64,000 bases of DNA from Pseudomonadota bacterium (GCA_023433465.1 JAEZCR010000207.1:5767-69766); one strand, 5' to 3'. Numbered from the stretch's first letter, positions 1 to 7,814 are shown. Numbers and translations: made by a program. Notes: a model not told the origin generated them from the letters alone.

Positions 1-1
1 G

Positions 2-121
2 CTTTCCGCGCAGGAAACCTTCGCCGGCGTCGATGACCCGGCGCCATCGCGCAGACGGGGGTGGCTGTTGTGGATCTCGCTAACGGCGCTCGCCGGCGCG
101 GTCGCGTGGTTGTGGGCCTGA
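2..121 (+). CDS. C-terminal end of an unidentified protein (partial)
   Basis: The window opens inside a reading frame that encodes 39 residues before a TGA. The last residues form an Arg-Arg-Arg-Gly stretch followed by about 20 hydrophobic residues rich in Leu, Trp and Ala, which looks like a C-terminal transmembrane anchor with basic residues on the cytoplasmic side. The rest of the gene lies outside the window, so no family can be named. Codon choice is GC-rich like the neighbours. It could be a tail-anchored protein or simply the last helix of a polytopic one. Confidence 0.5.
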   Translation, partial: LSAQETFAGVDDPAPSRRRGWLLWISLTALAGAVAWLWA

Positions 122-188
122 CGAAACGAAAACGGGACGCCGCCCGGGCGAAGCCCCGCTCCCGGAATTCCTCCCCGTCCCTAACTAA

Positions 189-1037
189 TCACTCGACCTT
201 GAAGGCGATGACCGTATTCCTGAAGAAGGTCGGCGCGTAGACCGTCCTCGTGGCCGGATCCCAGCCGATGTCGGCAGTGCGGATCGCATCGGGCTTGCCG
301 TCGAACACGAGCTGCTTCTCGCCGTTCGCGGGCACGTACCAGATCGCGCCGCCCCACGCGGACACGAGGAAGTCGTCGCCGGCCACGTTCTCCAGTCCGT
401 CGACGCCGCCGGGCATGTCCTTCGCGAGCACGGTGAGCGTCTTGTCCTTCTCGACGCGGCTGAGCGCGTTGTCGTCGAGCACGTACAGTGCACCCTTGTG
501 AACGTACAGGCCGTTGGGCCCCTTGAGCACCTTCTCGTCGAGATGGACCGAAGGTTTGCCGTCCTTCACGACCCAGACCTTGCGGCCTTTCGAATCGGAG
601 ACGTACAACGTGCCGCCGTCGTTCACGATGTCGTTGAGCTGCACGCCGTCCGGGATCGCGATCTTCTCCCTGACCTTGCCCGCGTCGATGTCGATCACCC
701 ATACGCCGCCGGCGTCGGGCACGTATAAGAACCTGCCGTCGTCCGATTGCGCGAGGCCCTTCGGCGCATCGAGGCCGGTGATCCATTCGGCCGCGATGAC
801 CTTGCCGTCGAGTCCGACCTTGGCGATCGAGCCCTTGCCGTCCGCCGCCCACGGCTCGCCGTCGATGTTGGAGACGTAGAGCACCTTGCGTCTCGCGTCG
901 AATCGCACGCTTTCCGGTACCTTGAGCGATGCGTCGGTTTCCCAGAGTTTCGTGAGCTTGTGAGGGCCCTGTTCGCCTTGGGCGTGGGCGGAGGCGATCA
1001 TCGCAAGAGCGCTCAACGCGGCGAGGATTTTCGTCAT
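189..1037 (-). CDS. secreted SMP-30/NHL-type beta-propeller protein
   Basis: This 282-residue protein starts with a clear signal peptide (MTKILAALSALAMIASAHAQ), so it is exported to the periplasm or beyond. The mature part consists of repeated blade-like units of the type GLDAPKGLAQ, GVQLNDIV, LKGPNGLYV and MPGGVDGLENV, spaced about 40 residues apart. This is the pattern of six-bladed propellers of the SMP-30/gluconolactonase/strictosidine-synthase-like superfamily. The substrate cannot be deduced and the protein may be a non-catalytic propeller. The gene is transcribed alone, divergently from the oxygenase-like gene at 1120. Extra in-frame stops follow its TGA inside a CTAACTA motif at 181-187. 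Confidence 0.8.
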   Translation of the reverse strand: MTKILAALSALAMIASAHAQGEQGPHKLTKLWETDASLKVPESVRFDARRKVLYVSNIDGEPWAADGKGSIAKVGLDGKVIAAEWITGLDAPKGLAQSDDGRFLYVPDAGGVWVIDIDAGKVREKIAIPDGVQLNDIVNDGGTLYVSDSKGRKVWVVKDGKPSVHLDEKVLKGPNGLYVHKGALYVLDDNALSRVEKDKTLTVLAKDMPGGVDGLENVAGDDFLVSAWGGAIWYVPANGEKQLVFDGKPDAIRTADIGWDPATRTVYAPTFFRNTVIAFKVE

Positions 1038-1119
1038 GAGATCACGTCCTGCGTGGAAGGGACGGGGAGTATAGTCGCGCCGCTTTGCGGGTTGCCACCC
1101 GCCTGACTATGCTGCGCGC

Positions 1120-1734
1120 ATGGCCGTCACGTCATTGTTTCCTACACATGTGTACACCGCGAATCTCGCGCGCGGCGCGTCGGACCTGAATTCGCGCCTG
1201 CTGCGCGAATGCCGCCAGCTCGCGATCGAGGACGGCGGTGGCCGTGCCTGGTCTGCCACTAACTATCCCGGCGGCTACACGTCCTACAACTCGCTGGCAC
1301 GCATGCACACCATGTCTCCGACCTTCGCCGCGCTCGAAAGACGCATCGATGCGCACGTGCGCAAGTTCGCGCGCGCTCTCGATTTCGATCTCGCGGGACG
1401 CAAGCTCACCATGACCGACTGCTGGGTGAACGTGATGACGCGTCAGGTCGTGCACGGGCTGCACCTGCACCCGCTCGCGACGCTGAGCGGCACGTACTAC
1501 GTGCGCACGCCGCGCGGCTGCTCGGGCATCAAGTTCGAGGATCCGCGGCTCGATCGCTTCATGGCGGCGCCCCCGCGCAAGACGCGGGCGCGGCGCGAGA
1601 ACAAGTCCTGGGTGACGATCCCCGCGGAGCAGGGCCGGCTCGTGTTGTTCGAGAGCTGGCTGCGCCACGAGGTGGCGCCCAATCCGACCGAGGCCGAGCG
1701 GATCAGCATCTCGTTCAACTACTCCTGGTTCTAG
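1120..1734 (+). CDS. putative 2OG-Fe(II) oxygenase (TIGR02466-type)
   Basis: The 204-residue product opens with LFPTHVYTANL, the typical start of the TIGR02466 family of putative 2-oxoglutarate/Fe(II)-dependent oxygenases. Visible family features are HGLHLHP (His112, His115, His117), the SGTYYVRTP strand around residue 123-131, and a C-terminal FESWLRHEVAPN with His183 followed by RISISFNYSW, where the Arg would bind 2-oxoglutarate in a jelly-roll fold. The substrate of this family is not established; members often resemble prolyl hydroxylases. It stands alone between a divergent propeller gene and a convergent rhomboid gene. The annotation rests on motif recognition. Confidence 0.82.
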   Translation: MAVTSLFPTHVYTANLARGASDLNSRLLRECRQLAIEDGGGRAWSATNYPGGYTSYNSLARMHTMSPTFAALERRIDAHVRKFARALDFDLAGRKLTMTDCWVNVMTRQVVHGLHLHPLATLSGTYYVRTPRGCSGIKFEDPRLDRFMAAPPRKTRARRENKSWVTIPAEQGRLVLFESWLRHEVAPNPTEAERISISFNYSWF

Positions 1735-1758
1735 CCAGCGGTTCCGGCCGGCGGGACT

Positions 1759-2373
1759 TCAGGCCAACGCCTGCTGGATCTGGGCGATCGCGCGGCTCCA
1801 TGCGCCCGCGTCTATCAACGTTACGAATGCCAGCCCCGTCAGCGCGCCGTCGAGATGCGCGTCGTGGTTGATGCGGCCGCGCGAGTTCTTCGCCGCCCAC
1901 CACGTGTAGGCGAGATAACCGAACGCGAACAATACCGCGGGAATCCCGAGCACGAAGTACAGGTACAGCATCTGGGTCGGGTAGTAGAGGATGTACGCGA
2001 ACAACACGCCCAGGATCGCGCCCGATGCGCCGAGCGAGGCGTAGTCGGGATTGTTGCGATGTTTGTACACGGTGCCGAGGCTGCTGATCACGAGCGTCAC
2101 GAAGTACAACAACGCGAAGCGCACGGAGCCGATCGTGTACTCGAGCGTCGGCCCGAAGAAATACAGCGTGAGTCCGTTGAACAGCAGGTGCGTGAAATCG
2201 GCGTGCACGAACCCGCACGCGACCACCGGAAAGTAGTCGCCCTTGCGCACCGTGTAGTAAGGCCGCAGCAAACAGCGTTCGATGATGCGTTGATTGACCT
2301 TGAGGCCGAGCAGGCTCACGGCGATCGTGACGATCAGGATGGTGTAGGAAACCGGGGCCAGCGCGAATTCCAT
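1759..2373 (-). CDS. rhomboid family intramembrane serine protease
   Basis: A 204-residue polytopic membrane protein with about six hydrophobic helices. The catalytic serine lies in GASGAILG (Ser117) and the partner histidine in HDAHLDGALTG (His173); the HADFTHLLFNGLTLYFFG segment (residues 57-74) carries the conserved His and Asn of loop/helix 2. This is the standard rhomboid Ser-His dyad, so the protein should cleave single-pass substrates inside the membrane. The gene lies four bases downstream of the stop-to-start junction with the secreted esterase gene at 2377, so the two are probably co-transcribed on the minus strand. Confidence 0.9.
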   Translation of the reverse strand: MEFALAPVSYTILIVTIAVSLLGLKVNQRIIERCLLRPYYTVRKGDYFPVVACGFVHADFTHLLFNGLTLYFFGPTLEYTIGSVRFALLYFVTLVISSLGTVYKHRNNPDYASLGASGAILGVLFAYILYYPTQMLYLYFVLGIPAVLFAFGYLAYTWWAAKNSRGRINHDAHLDGALTGLAFVTLIDAGAWSRAIAQIQQALA

Positions 2374-2376
2374 GTC

Positions 2377-3237
2377 TCACCTCGCCTTCGTCAGGCCGCG
2401 GTCCTCCAGCCATTCGGCCAGCCGCGCCGGCCAGTTCCTGATGCTCACGTACTGCGAACGCTGGCCCATGTTGAAAGCGTGTTTGCCCTGCGTGTAGATG
2501 TGCGTCTCGATGGGCGCGCGCGCCGCGTGGTACCTGGCCGTGAGATCGAACATCACGTTCGCGACGTATTCGTCGTCGGCCGCGCCGAGCAGGAACAGCG
2601 GCGGGGCATCGCGCGGAATCTCCTTCGGAATGCCGAGCGGGCCGGGATAGATGAGGATCTGGAAATCCGGCCGCGCGCTCACGCGCTCGACGGGGTCCGC
2701 GGCGGACGCGTCGCCGGCGACGGGTGGATAGGCGACCAGCGCGGCGACTTCGCCGCCCGCCGACCAGCCCATCACGCCGATGCGTTGCGGATCGATGCCC
2801 CACTCGGCGGCGCGCGCGCGCACTGTGCGCATCGCGCGACGGATGTCCTCGGCGGTGTTCTCGATGGTGTAGTTCGATCCCGGCTCGCGGAACAGGCGGT
2901 ACTTCAGCGCGAACGCGGTGATCCCGAGGCTGGCTAGATACTGCGCGGGCTCGACGCCCTCCGGGTTGAACACGAGCTCACGATGGCCACCGCCCGCCGC
3001 GACGATGACCGCGGTGCCGTTCGCCTTTCCCGCGGGAGGTGCGAACAGGGTCAGCGAAGGGTTGTGGATGTTCTTGTACCACCAGTCCTTGTGCTGCTCG
3101 GGCTCGTCGCGTCGCGACTCGAACCCGGGCGCGCCGTTCTCCCAGAGCGGGATGACCTGCTGCGAATGCGCGAGGTTGCAGAGGAGGGCGCTTGCGATGA
3201 GTTGCGCGGCGAGGCGCGCGAGCCGGGTTTCGTGCAT
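2377..3237 (-). CDS. secreted alpha/beta-hydrolase (acetylxylan-esterase-like)
   Basis: The preferred start is the ATG at 3237, which gives a signal peptide (MHETRLARLAAQLIASALLC); a longer reading frame begins at 3255. The mature protein shows an oxyanion-type segment VAAGGGHREL, the nucleophile elbow GVMGWSAGGEVAAL, an acid-loop LGAADDEYV and a C-terminal GKHAFNM with the catalytic histidine. These fit the exported esterases/lipases that resemble acetylxylan esterases. The likely role is deacylation of a polysaccharide or small ester outside the cytoplasm; the exact substrate is not visible. The rhomboid gene follows directly. Confidence 0.82.
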   Translation of the reverse strand: MHETRLARLAAQLIASALLCNLAHSQQVIPLWENGAPGFESRRDEPEQHKDWWYKNIHNPSLTLFAPPAGKANGTAVIVAAGGGHRELVFNPEGVEPAQYLASLGITAFALKYRLFREPGSNYTIENTAEDIRRAMRTVRARAAEWGIDPQRIGVMGWSAGGEVAALVAYPPVAGDASAADPVERVSARPDFQILIYPGPLGIPKEIPRDAPPLFLLGAADDEYVANVMFDLTARYHAARAPIETHIYTQGKHAFNMGQRSQYVSIRNWPARLAEWLEDRGLTKAR

Positions 3238-3263
3238 GGGCGCGCACGATGCCACATCCGGGC

Positions 3264-3289
3264 AAAAAAAAGCCCCGCAATGCGGGGCT
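3264..3289 (-). terminator. rho-independent terminator (minus strand)
   Basis: On the minus strand an 8-bp GC stem (AGCCCCGC / GCGGGGCT, 3-base loop) is followed directly by eight T residues. It lies upstream of the esterase start and downstream of a gene-free structured stretch, so it ends a minus-strand transcript that comes from the right. Confidence 0.85.
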
Positions 3290-3515
3290 TGTTAGTTTGT
3301 CGTCGTCGACTTAGGTCCGTCGCTGTCAGCCGATCGTGTCGGTTACACGGACTTCAAAACTTTCGGCTGGGACGTTGGCGGCCTTTCGACCTCCGGCTAA
3401 ACCTCTAAGCCCGCGTGTTTATTCACGCTTTCGTCGACCCCGGCAGTAGTCGAAAACTAAGCAACTACCACCTGAACCCGTGCCCGTGAGCTAGTCCTGA
3501 GCTTCTTTTGAGAAA
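3290..3515 (-). ncRNA. candidate structured non-coding RNA ending at the 3264 terminator
   Basis: No convincing gene lies between 3238 and 3755. Read on the minus strand, the part before the terminator contains several perfect hairpins: GTAGT/ACTAC, GCGTG-AATAAA-CACGC, GGUC-GAAA-GGCC, and a nested pair in which CAGCCGA/TCGGCTG encloses CGTGT/ACACG. Such density plus an intrinsic terminator suggests a small RNA of about 200-250 nt. It does not show the tag reading frame of tmRNA, the conserved core of RNase P or the SRP domain IV motif. It could alternatively be the 3' untranslated region of the histidine kinase gene that ends at 3756. Boundaries are approximate. Confidence 0.4.
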
Positions 3516-3531
3516 ACCCTGTGTCCTCCGC

Positions 3532-3549
3532 GCATCAATTCTTTGATGC
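3532..3549. repeat. inverted repeat, 7-bp arms
   Basis: GCATCAA and TTGATGC are perfect inverted arms around a TTCT loop. It lies between the stop of the sensor kinase gene (3756) and the candidate RNA. There is no T-run after it on either strand, so it is not a standard terminator; it could be a regulator site or part of the RNA promoter region. The remaining bases 3550-3755 hold nothing I can name. Confidence 0.5.
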
Positions 3550-3755
3550 ATTGCGAGTAGAAATCCGGCGTTTCGGCCTTCGCGCCCGCTCCGGTGCGGT
3601 GAATCAGGGACTTGGAGCGGATTTCCGAACTACGCGAACCGGATCATACGCCGAATCCGAATCGCCACAATGTCTCAATCGCACGACATTGGCGTCTATC
3701 GAGAATATCGGCCTTCGCGGCGTGGACTGGATGTGAACGATCCCGCAATCCCGCG

Positions 3756-5879
3756 TCATCGCGGCAATCGAATCGTGAAGATGGCGCCCGTGCCGTCGGC
3801 CAGGTTTTCAGCGCGGGCGGATCCTCCGTGAAATTCGGCGATCAGGCGGACGATGTAGAGGCCCAGGCCGAAGTGGGGCCGCTTGTCGGCCTCGGTTCGG
3901 GATTGCCACAGCGACTCGAACAACCGCGGCGCGGCTTCGTCCGGAAGCAGTGGGCCGGGGTTCGCGACCGAAAGCTCCGCGGCGGCATCATTCGCGTCCA
4001 GAACGACGGAGATCGTGTCGCCATCGGCGCTGAAGTCCACCGCGTTGTCGATCAGCTTGTCGAGCATCTGGACGATCAGGTCGGGCGCCCCCGTGATCTC
4101 CACGGTTTCCTGGGGCGCCTGGCAGGAGAACGTCCGGTTCGGGAAGGCGGTGCCATAGGCGGCGACCGCGGTGCGCACCAGCGCCGAAAGATCGAAGCGT
4201 TGCCGCTCGCTGTGCGTGATGGCTTCCTCGACCTTCGTGGCCGCGCCCATGGCCGTGAGGATGGCGCCCAGCCGCTCGCTGCCCTCCCGCGCGCGGGCAA
4301 TGTAGATGCGGGCATTGTCCGAGTTGGCTTCCGATTCGAGGTTCTCGAGCGAGGATCGGATGATGGTCAGGGGCGTGCGGATCTCGTGGGCGAGCTTGCC
4401 GGCCAGGGTCCGCAGGTAGCCGGTGTACTCGTCGAGCCGGCCGAGCAGCGACGAGAAGCTGCGCGAAAGATCGCCGAGTTCGTCCTTCGCATTCGATTCG
4501 GGCAGCACGCGGGACAGGTTGCCTTCGCGGCCGAGCGCGGTTTCGCTGGCGTGTCCCAGCCGCGAGATGCGCAACGTCATCCGACCGGCGAACCAGAACG
4601 CCGCGCCGACTGCGAACAGCGTGACGAACAACGTGAGATTGAGCAGGCGCGTGAGCGCGCGGTCGCGCAGCGTGAGCCAACGGTCCGCGGTCTGCGTGAG
4701 CTGGACAACCCCGATGATCCTCTTGCCATCCGCCGCGAAGATCGGCGCGGCCGCCGCGACGGTGACGCTGTTTTCGTAACGGCCGGCGGTGAAGGTGGTC
4801 GCGGGTACACCTTTCACCGCGCGCTGGGTGAGCTCCTGCGCGGCGCGCTGGCGTTCGGCCTCTGTGACGCTGCGCGGGATGAGGTCGCCGTCCAGGAAAA
4901 GCCGGTACATGCGCGGCAGGAAGCCGCGAAATCGCGTGTAGTCGCCGGGCAGCGCGGGCGCGTCCATGCGCGTGAGGATCGCGCCGGTCGACGAGGCGAC
5001 GGTGAGCTCGACGCCCGGTTGGGCGAACTGCTTGAGATGGTCGCCGAGGTCGGGCGACGCCGCGATCAGCCGGCCGGTGGCGCGCAGGTCCGATGGATCG
5101 AGCGTGCCGTAACTCTCTCGCGCGGCGCCGCGCCGGTCGCGATCGTCGATGAGCACGCCGAGGTGCTGGCCGACCATCGACAGCGGGATGCCGATTTCCA
5201 CCACGTAGCCGTCGGAGTTGCGCGTGCGTTGCCAGACCGCCTCGATGCGCGGCTCCTCGACCGCGTGTTCGCGGCCGTACTCGAGCGTCTCGATGAATCG
5301 GCCGCGCAGGGGACCCACGCCGGTGCTGCTGAAGAACAACCGCTGCTGGCCGCCGCGTTTGTCATCGAACGCGAGCCAGACGCGGTCGCCGATGTTCTCG
5401 CGCACCAGCGCCTCGAGCTCGGATGCGTCGAACACGAGCTTGTCGTCGCGCACCAGCAGCGCGAGGTACAGCCAGCGCTCGTGTGTCGCCGCGAGGATCC
5501 GCAGGCTGTCACCGCCCGGGCCCGCGACACGCACGACGTTGCGCGCCTGCGTGTCCCACTCGTCGGCGCGGCCGTCGATGAGCGGCGCGCCCGACAACAC
5601 GACGGGCGTGATGTCATTGGGGTTGCCCGAGTCGATGCCGGGCAGCGAGTCGTTGCGGAACAGCAGCTCCTGCTTGCCCATCAACGATCCGGCGATCGTG
5701 GTCGTGACCGCGAGCAGCGACTGCTGTTCGCTCTCGCGCAGCACGGTCTCCATCTCGCGCGCGTACTGGCAGCCGGCCCACGGCAGCGTCAGCGTGGTGA
5801 GCGCCAGCAGCAGTAGTTTGGTCCGCAGCCGGAACGGCGAGATCGGCCCGTAGTTCATCAGGTCGGTGAGGCGCCCCAT
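3756..5879 (-). CDS. pdsS: histidine kinase of the proteobacterial dedicated sortase system type
   Basis: The 707-residue protein has an N-terminal membrane helix (about 19-38), a large periplasmic part (40-420) whose first half looks like a carbohydrate-binding-like beta-sandwich (ALRILAATHERWLYLALLV, VWLAFDD), a second helix around 425-450, a HAMP segment, a HisKA box LAHEIRTPLTII (His near 495) and a HATPase domain ending in HFGLGLYIVRLI. Length and layout match the kinase described beside proteobacterial dedicated sortases (PdsS). The regulator gene lies 21 bp upstream, forming an operon. No sortase, sortase target or PdsO is visible in the window, so the signal and target remain open. 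The symbol is given by family resemblance. Confidence 0.78.
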   Translation of the reverse strand: MGRLTDLMNYGPISPFRLRTKLLLLALTTLTLPWAGCQYAREMETVLRESEQQSLLAVTTTIAGSLMGKQELLFRNDSLPGIDSGNPNDITPVVLSGAPLIDGRADEWDTQARNVVRVAGPGGDSLRILAATHERWLYLALLVRDDKLVFDASELEALVRENIGDRVWLAFDDKRGGQQRLFFSSTGVGPLRGRFIETLEYGREHAVEEPRIEAVWQRTRNSDGYVVEIGIPLSMVGQHLGVLIDDRDRRGAARESYGTLDPSDLRATGRLIAASPDLGDHLKQFAQPGVELTVASSTGAILTRMDAPALPGDYTRFRGFLPRMYRLFLDGDLIPRSVTEAERQRAAQELTQRAVKGVPATTFTAGRYENSVTVAAAAPIFAADGKRIIGVVQLTQTADRWLTLRDRALTRLLNLTLFVTLFAVGAAFWFAGRMTLRISRLGHASETALGREGNLSRVLPESNAKDELGDLSRSFSSLLGRLDEYTGYLRTLAGKLAHEIRTPLTIIRSSLENLESEANSDNARIYIARAREGSERLGAILTAMGAATKVEEAITHSERQRFDLSALVRTAVAAYGTAFPNRTFSCQAPQETVEITGAPDLIVQMLDKLIDNAVDFSADGDTISVVLDANDAAAELSVANPGPLLPDEAAPRLFESLWQSRTEADKRPHFGLGLYIVRLIAEFHGGSARAENLADGTGAIFTIRLPR

Positions 5880-5900
5880 ACGTTCGCGGATGCGTCCTCG

Positions 5901-6590
5901 CTACTCGACCCAGCGGTAGCCCATGCCGTACACGGTGTGCACGGCATCGAACTTCTCGTCGACCGCCTGGAATTTCCGGCGGACGCGCTTGATGTGGGAC
6001 GTGATCGTGTTGTCGTCGAGCACCACGTTCGCGGCGTCCATGAGCTGCTGCCGGTTCTTCACGTGGCCGGGATGTTTGGTGAGCGCGTACACGATCCAGA
6101 ATTCCGTGAGCGACAGAAGCACCACCTGGCCGTTCCACTCGACCGACATGCGTTCGCTGTCGAGAGTCAGCGCGCCGCGCCGGACGACCTGCTTTTCCTC
6201 GGCCGGGCGGCGCAGCGCGTCGACGCGGCGGAACAGCGCGTTGACCCGGGCGATCAAGTGCGCGAGCGATAGGTCCTTGGTTAGGAAGTCGTCGGCGCCG
6301 AGCCTGAGGCCCGATACCGCATCGAGCTCGCTGTCCCGGGCGGTGAGGAAAATGATCGGCAGTTCCGCCGACAGCCCTCGCAGCTCGCGGCACAGCTCGA
6401 ATCCGCCTTCGGGTTCGTCTTCCAGCGAGATGTCGATCACCGCCAGGTCGGGCAGCCTCGCCGCGAAAGCGGACATGGCTTCGCGCCGGTTGGGATAACC
6501 CCGCACGGCATATCCCTCGCGCGAGAACGCGGCGGCGTAGTTGTCGCGGATGGCGCGTTCGTCCTCGACGATGGCGATCGTTTTTCTCAT
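5901..6590 (-). CDS. pdsR: response regulator partner of the PdsS-like kinase
   Basis: A 229-residue OmpR-type regulator. The receiver domain shows the acidic pair EDE (9-11), the phosphoacceptor in AVIDISLED (Asp53) and the conserved FLTKDLS lysine near 107. The C-terminal winged helix carries LTEFWIVYALTKHPG and the terminal VYGMGYRWVE typical of the OmpR/PhoB family. The unusually acidic receiver loop LEDEPEGGFELCREL matches regulators annotated with the proteobacterial dedicated sortase system. It is the first gene of the operon with the kinase. Direct TCGTCACG repeats lie about 50-90 bases upstream of its start and could be its own operator. Confidence 0.8.
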   Translation of the reverse strand: MRKTIAIVEDERAIRDNYAAAFSREGYAVRGYPNRREAMSAFAARLPDLAVIDISLEDEPEGGFELCRELRGLSAELPIIFLTARDSELDAVSGLRLGADDFLTKDLSLAHLIARVNALFRRVDALRRPAEEKQVVRRGALTLDSERMSVEWNGQVVLLSLTEFWIVYALTKHPGHVKNRQQLMDAANVVLDDNTITSHIKRVRRKFQAVDEKFDAVHTVYGMGYRWVE

Positions 6591-6638
6591 GACGGCAGTT
6601 TAAGCGACCTGCCCTGAGGGCGGGTGCGCGGCCACATT

Positions 6639-6678
6639 TCGTCACGATCCGGCTCGAGTCGGCCATCAAGTCGTCACG
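6639..6678. promoter_or_regulatory. pair of TCGTCACG direct repeats between regulator and microprotein genes
   Basis: TCGTCACG occurs at 6639-6646 and again at 6671-6678, a 32-base spacing (about three helical turns). They lie in the divergent promoter region between the response-regulator gene and the small genes at 6734. OmpR-type regulators bind direct repeats, so this is a plausible operator, but usual spacing is shorter. The first copy is part of a 13-base string also found at 54311, ahead of another regulator gene. Confidence 0.3.
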
Positions 6679-6733
6679 GCATGGCCTCTCCGCGGCCGCG
6701 AAATGGCACCCAGGTCCGAACTGGAGACAGGCC

Positions 6734-6919
6734 ATGATCGAACGAAGCTCCGTCCTTACATATGCCGGCGCACGCCTCGCGACCGATCCCGGCGAACGCT
6801 GGCGCCGGTTCCTCGAGCGTCTCGGCACGCGCAACAACGACTTCGCCACGCGGCTTTCCCGCGCGCGATTCGTCTACCTGCATCGCCGCGAATCGGCCAC
6901 GAACTGGTTGCCGCTGTGA
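6734..6919 (+). CDS. small hypothetical protein, 61 aa
   Basis: A short gene with a plausible ribosome site (GGAGAC, 7 bases before the ATG). The 61-residue product is basic and Arg-rich with no signal peptide or membrane helix (ERWRRFLERLGTRNNDFATR). I do not recognise a family. The stop codon overlaps the GTG start of the next small gene, which argues that both are translated. It is divergent from the PdsR-like regulator and could be under its control. Confidence 0.45.
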   Translation: MIERSSVLTYAGARLATDPGERWRRFLERLGTRNNDFATRLSRARFVYLHRRESATNWLPL

Positions 6920-7059
6920 ACGCGATGACGCGTCCGGAGGATCGCGCCCGTGAAGAGCGAGCCGATCCGGCTGAATCCATCTGGCAGTGGATAGCCGTGG
7001 GCACGCTGCTCGTCTGCTGGATCGCGGAGGCGACCATGTGCGGGCAGCGCGGCTTCTGA
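6916..7059 (+). CDS. small membrane protein, 47 aa, coupled to the preceding gene
   Basis: A GTG at 6916 overlaps the TGA of the previous gene (GTGA). The 47 residues comprise a charged N-terminal half rich in Arg/Glu/Asp and one hydrophobic helix (WIAVGTLLVCWIAEATMC) near the C-terminus, so it should be a single-pass inner-membrane microprotein with its N-terminus in the cytoplasm. No family recognised. Eight bases separate its end from the convergent exbD-like gene. Confidence 0.4.
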   Translation: MNAMTRPEDRAREERADPAESIWQWIAVGTLLVCWIAEATMCGQRGF

Positions 7060-7066
7060 GATCAGC

Positions 7067-7459
7067 CTAGGAGTCCGTCACCGGCGCGACCGTGAGACGT
7101 TCGATCCTCGCGCGCTGGGCGGCGGCGAGCACCTGCGCCACGACTTCGTAACGCGCACGTCTGTCGGGAACCACCCGGACCAGCGGCGGAATCTGCTGAC
7201 CCGCCACCGCCTGGAGGCGCGGCGCGAGGGCGCTCGCCGATTCCACCCGCGCGTCTTCCCAGTAGATTGCGCCGTCGGACTCGATCGTGATCCGCACCAT
7301 GGGCGGTGGCGACGCGCCGGGACCTTGTGGCAAATTGAGTTTCACGGCGTGCGTGGCGATCGGCAGCGTGAAGATCAGCATCACGAGCAGGACGAGCAAC
7401 ACGTCGATCAAGGGAGTGGCGTTGAGCTGCGGCTCGGCAACGTGGGACGGACTCTGCAT
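7067..7459 (-). CDS. ExbD/TolR-family energy transducer
   Basis: The start at 7459 is fixed by a textbook ribosome site, AAGGAGG, 8 bases before the ATG; longer frames upstream are not needed. The 130-residue product has a short cytoplasmic N-terminus and one membrane helix in the characteristic TPLIDVLLVLLVMLIF, whose Asp carries protons in ExbB-ExbD and TolQ-TolR motors. The periplasmic remainder (LPPLVRVVPDRRARYEVVAQVL-like segment) is the usual ExbD fold. No exbB or tonB gene lies nearby, so it must work with a motor encoded elsewhere, probably powering TonB receptors such as the one at 62848. Confidence 0.87.
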   Translation of the reverse strand: MQSPSHVAEPQLNATPLIDVLLVLLVMLIFTLPIATHAVKLNLPQGPGASPPPMVRITIESDGAIYWEDARVESASALAPRLQAVAGQQIPPLVRVVPDRRARYEVVAQVLAAAQRARIERLTVAPVTDS

Positions 7460-7523
7460 ATGACTTTCCTCCTTGATGGAGCAACGCGCGGCGCCGGCTC
7501 GCCGGGTTGTGAGGCGGGCTGAA

Positions 7524-7808
7524 ATGCGCGCCCAAAGACGCAGAAAGGATATCTCGCTCGAAGCAGCCACCTTGCTCAGCGAAGGAAGGTTCACCGAGGC
7601 CGTGAAGGTCGTCCGCGAAGACGAAGGCCTGAGCAGCCGCGAAGCGAAAGAGCGCGTGGATGCCCACATCGCCGACGATCCGATGCTCGGCGTCCAGCTC
7701 GATACGCAGCGCCGCGAGCATCGCCGCAGGATCCTCTACGCCTTACTACTCACGGCCGTACTCATCGCGGGCGCGGCGATATATGCTCGGTACTTCGCGC
7801 CGCATTGA
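7524..7808 (+). CDS. single-pass membrane protein with L7/L12-C-terminal-like segment
   Basis: The ATG at 7524 (GAGG upstream) gives a 94-residue protein; a longer frame begins at 7473. Residues roughly 12-50 read LSEGRFTEAVKVVREDEGLS followed by SREAKERVD, which resembles the helical pattern EAVKxVRExTGLGLKEAK of the ribosomal protein L7/L12 C-terminal domain. A hydrophobic helix (YALLLTAVLIAGAAIYARYF) closes the protein. The family is hypothetical. It is divergent from exbD (64 bp apart) and 6 bp ahead of the GST gene, so it may be co-transcribed with it. Confidence 0.6.
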   Translation: MRAQRRRKDISLEAATLLSEGRFTEAVKVVREDEGLSSREAKERVDAHIADDPMLGVQLDTQRREHRRRILYALLLTAVLIAGAAIYARYFAPH

Positions 7809-7814
7809 GGTCTC

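Noticed and set aside
181..852. Long arginine-rich frames opposite or out of phase with real genes throughout the window
   Set aside because: They have the Arg/Ala/Gly-rich composition of shadow frames in GC-rich DNA and overlap well-supported genes completely.
3290..3515. tmRNA, RNase P RNA, SRP RNA or 6S RNA
   Set aside because: I looked for the tag peptide frame, the GGTTCGA T-arm with CCA end, the RNase P P4 core, the SRP domain IV motif and the long 6S closing stem on both strands and found none.
3521..3736. 71-residue plus-strand reading frame in the 3.5 kb gap
   Set aside because: No ribosome site, no recognisable domain, and it runs through the inverted repeat and the 3' end region of the kinase gene.
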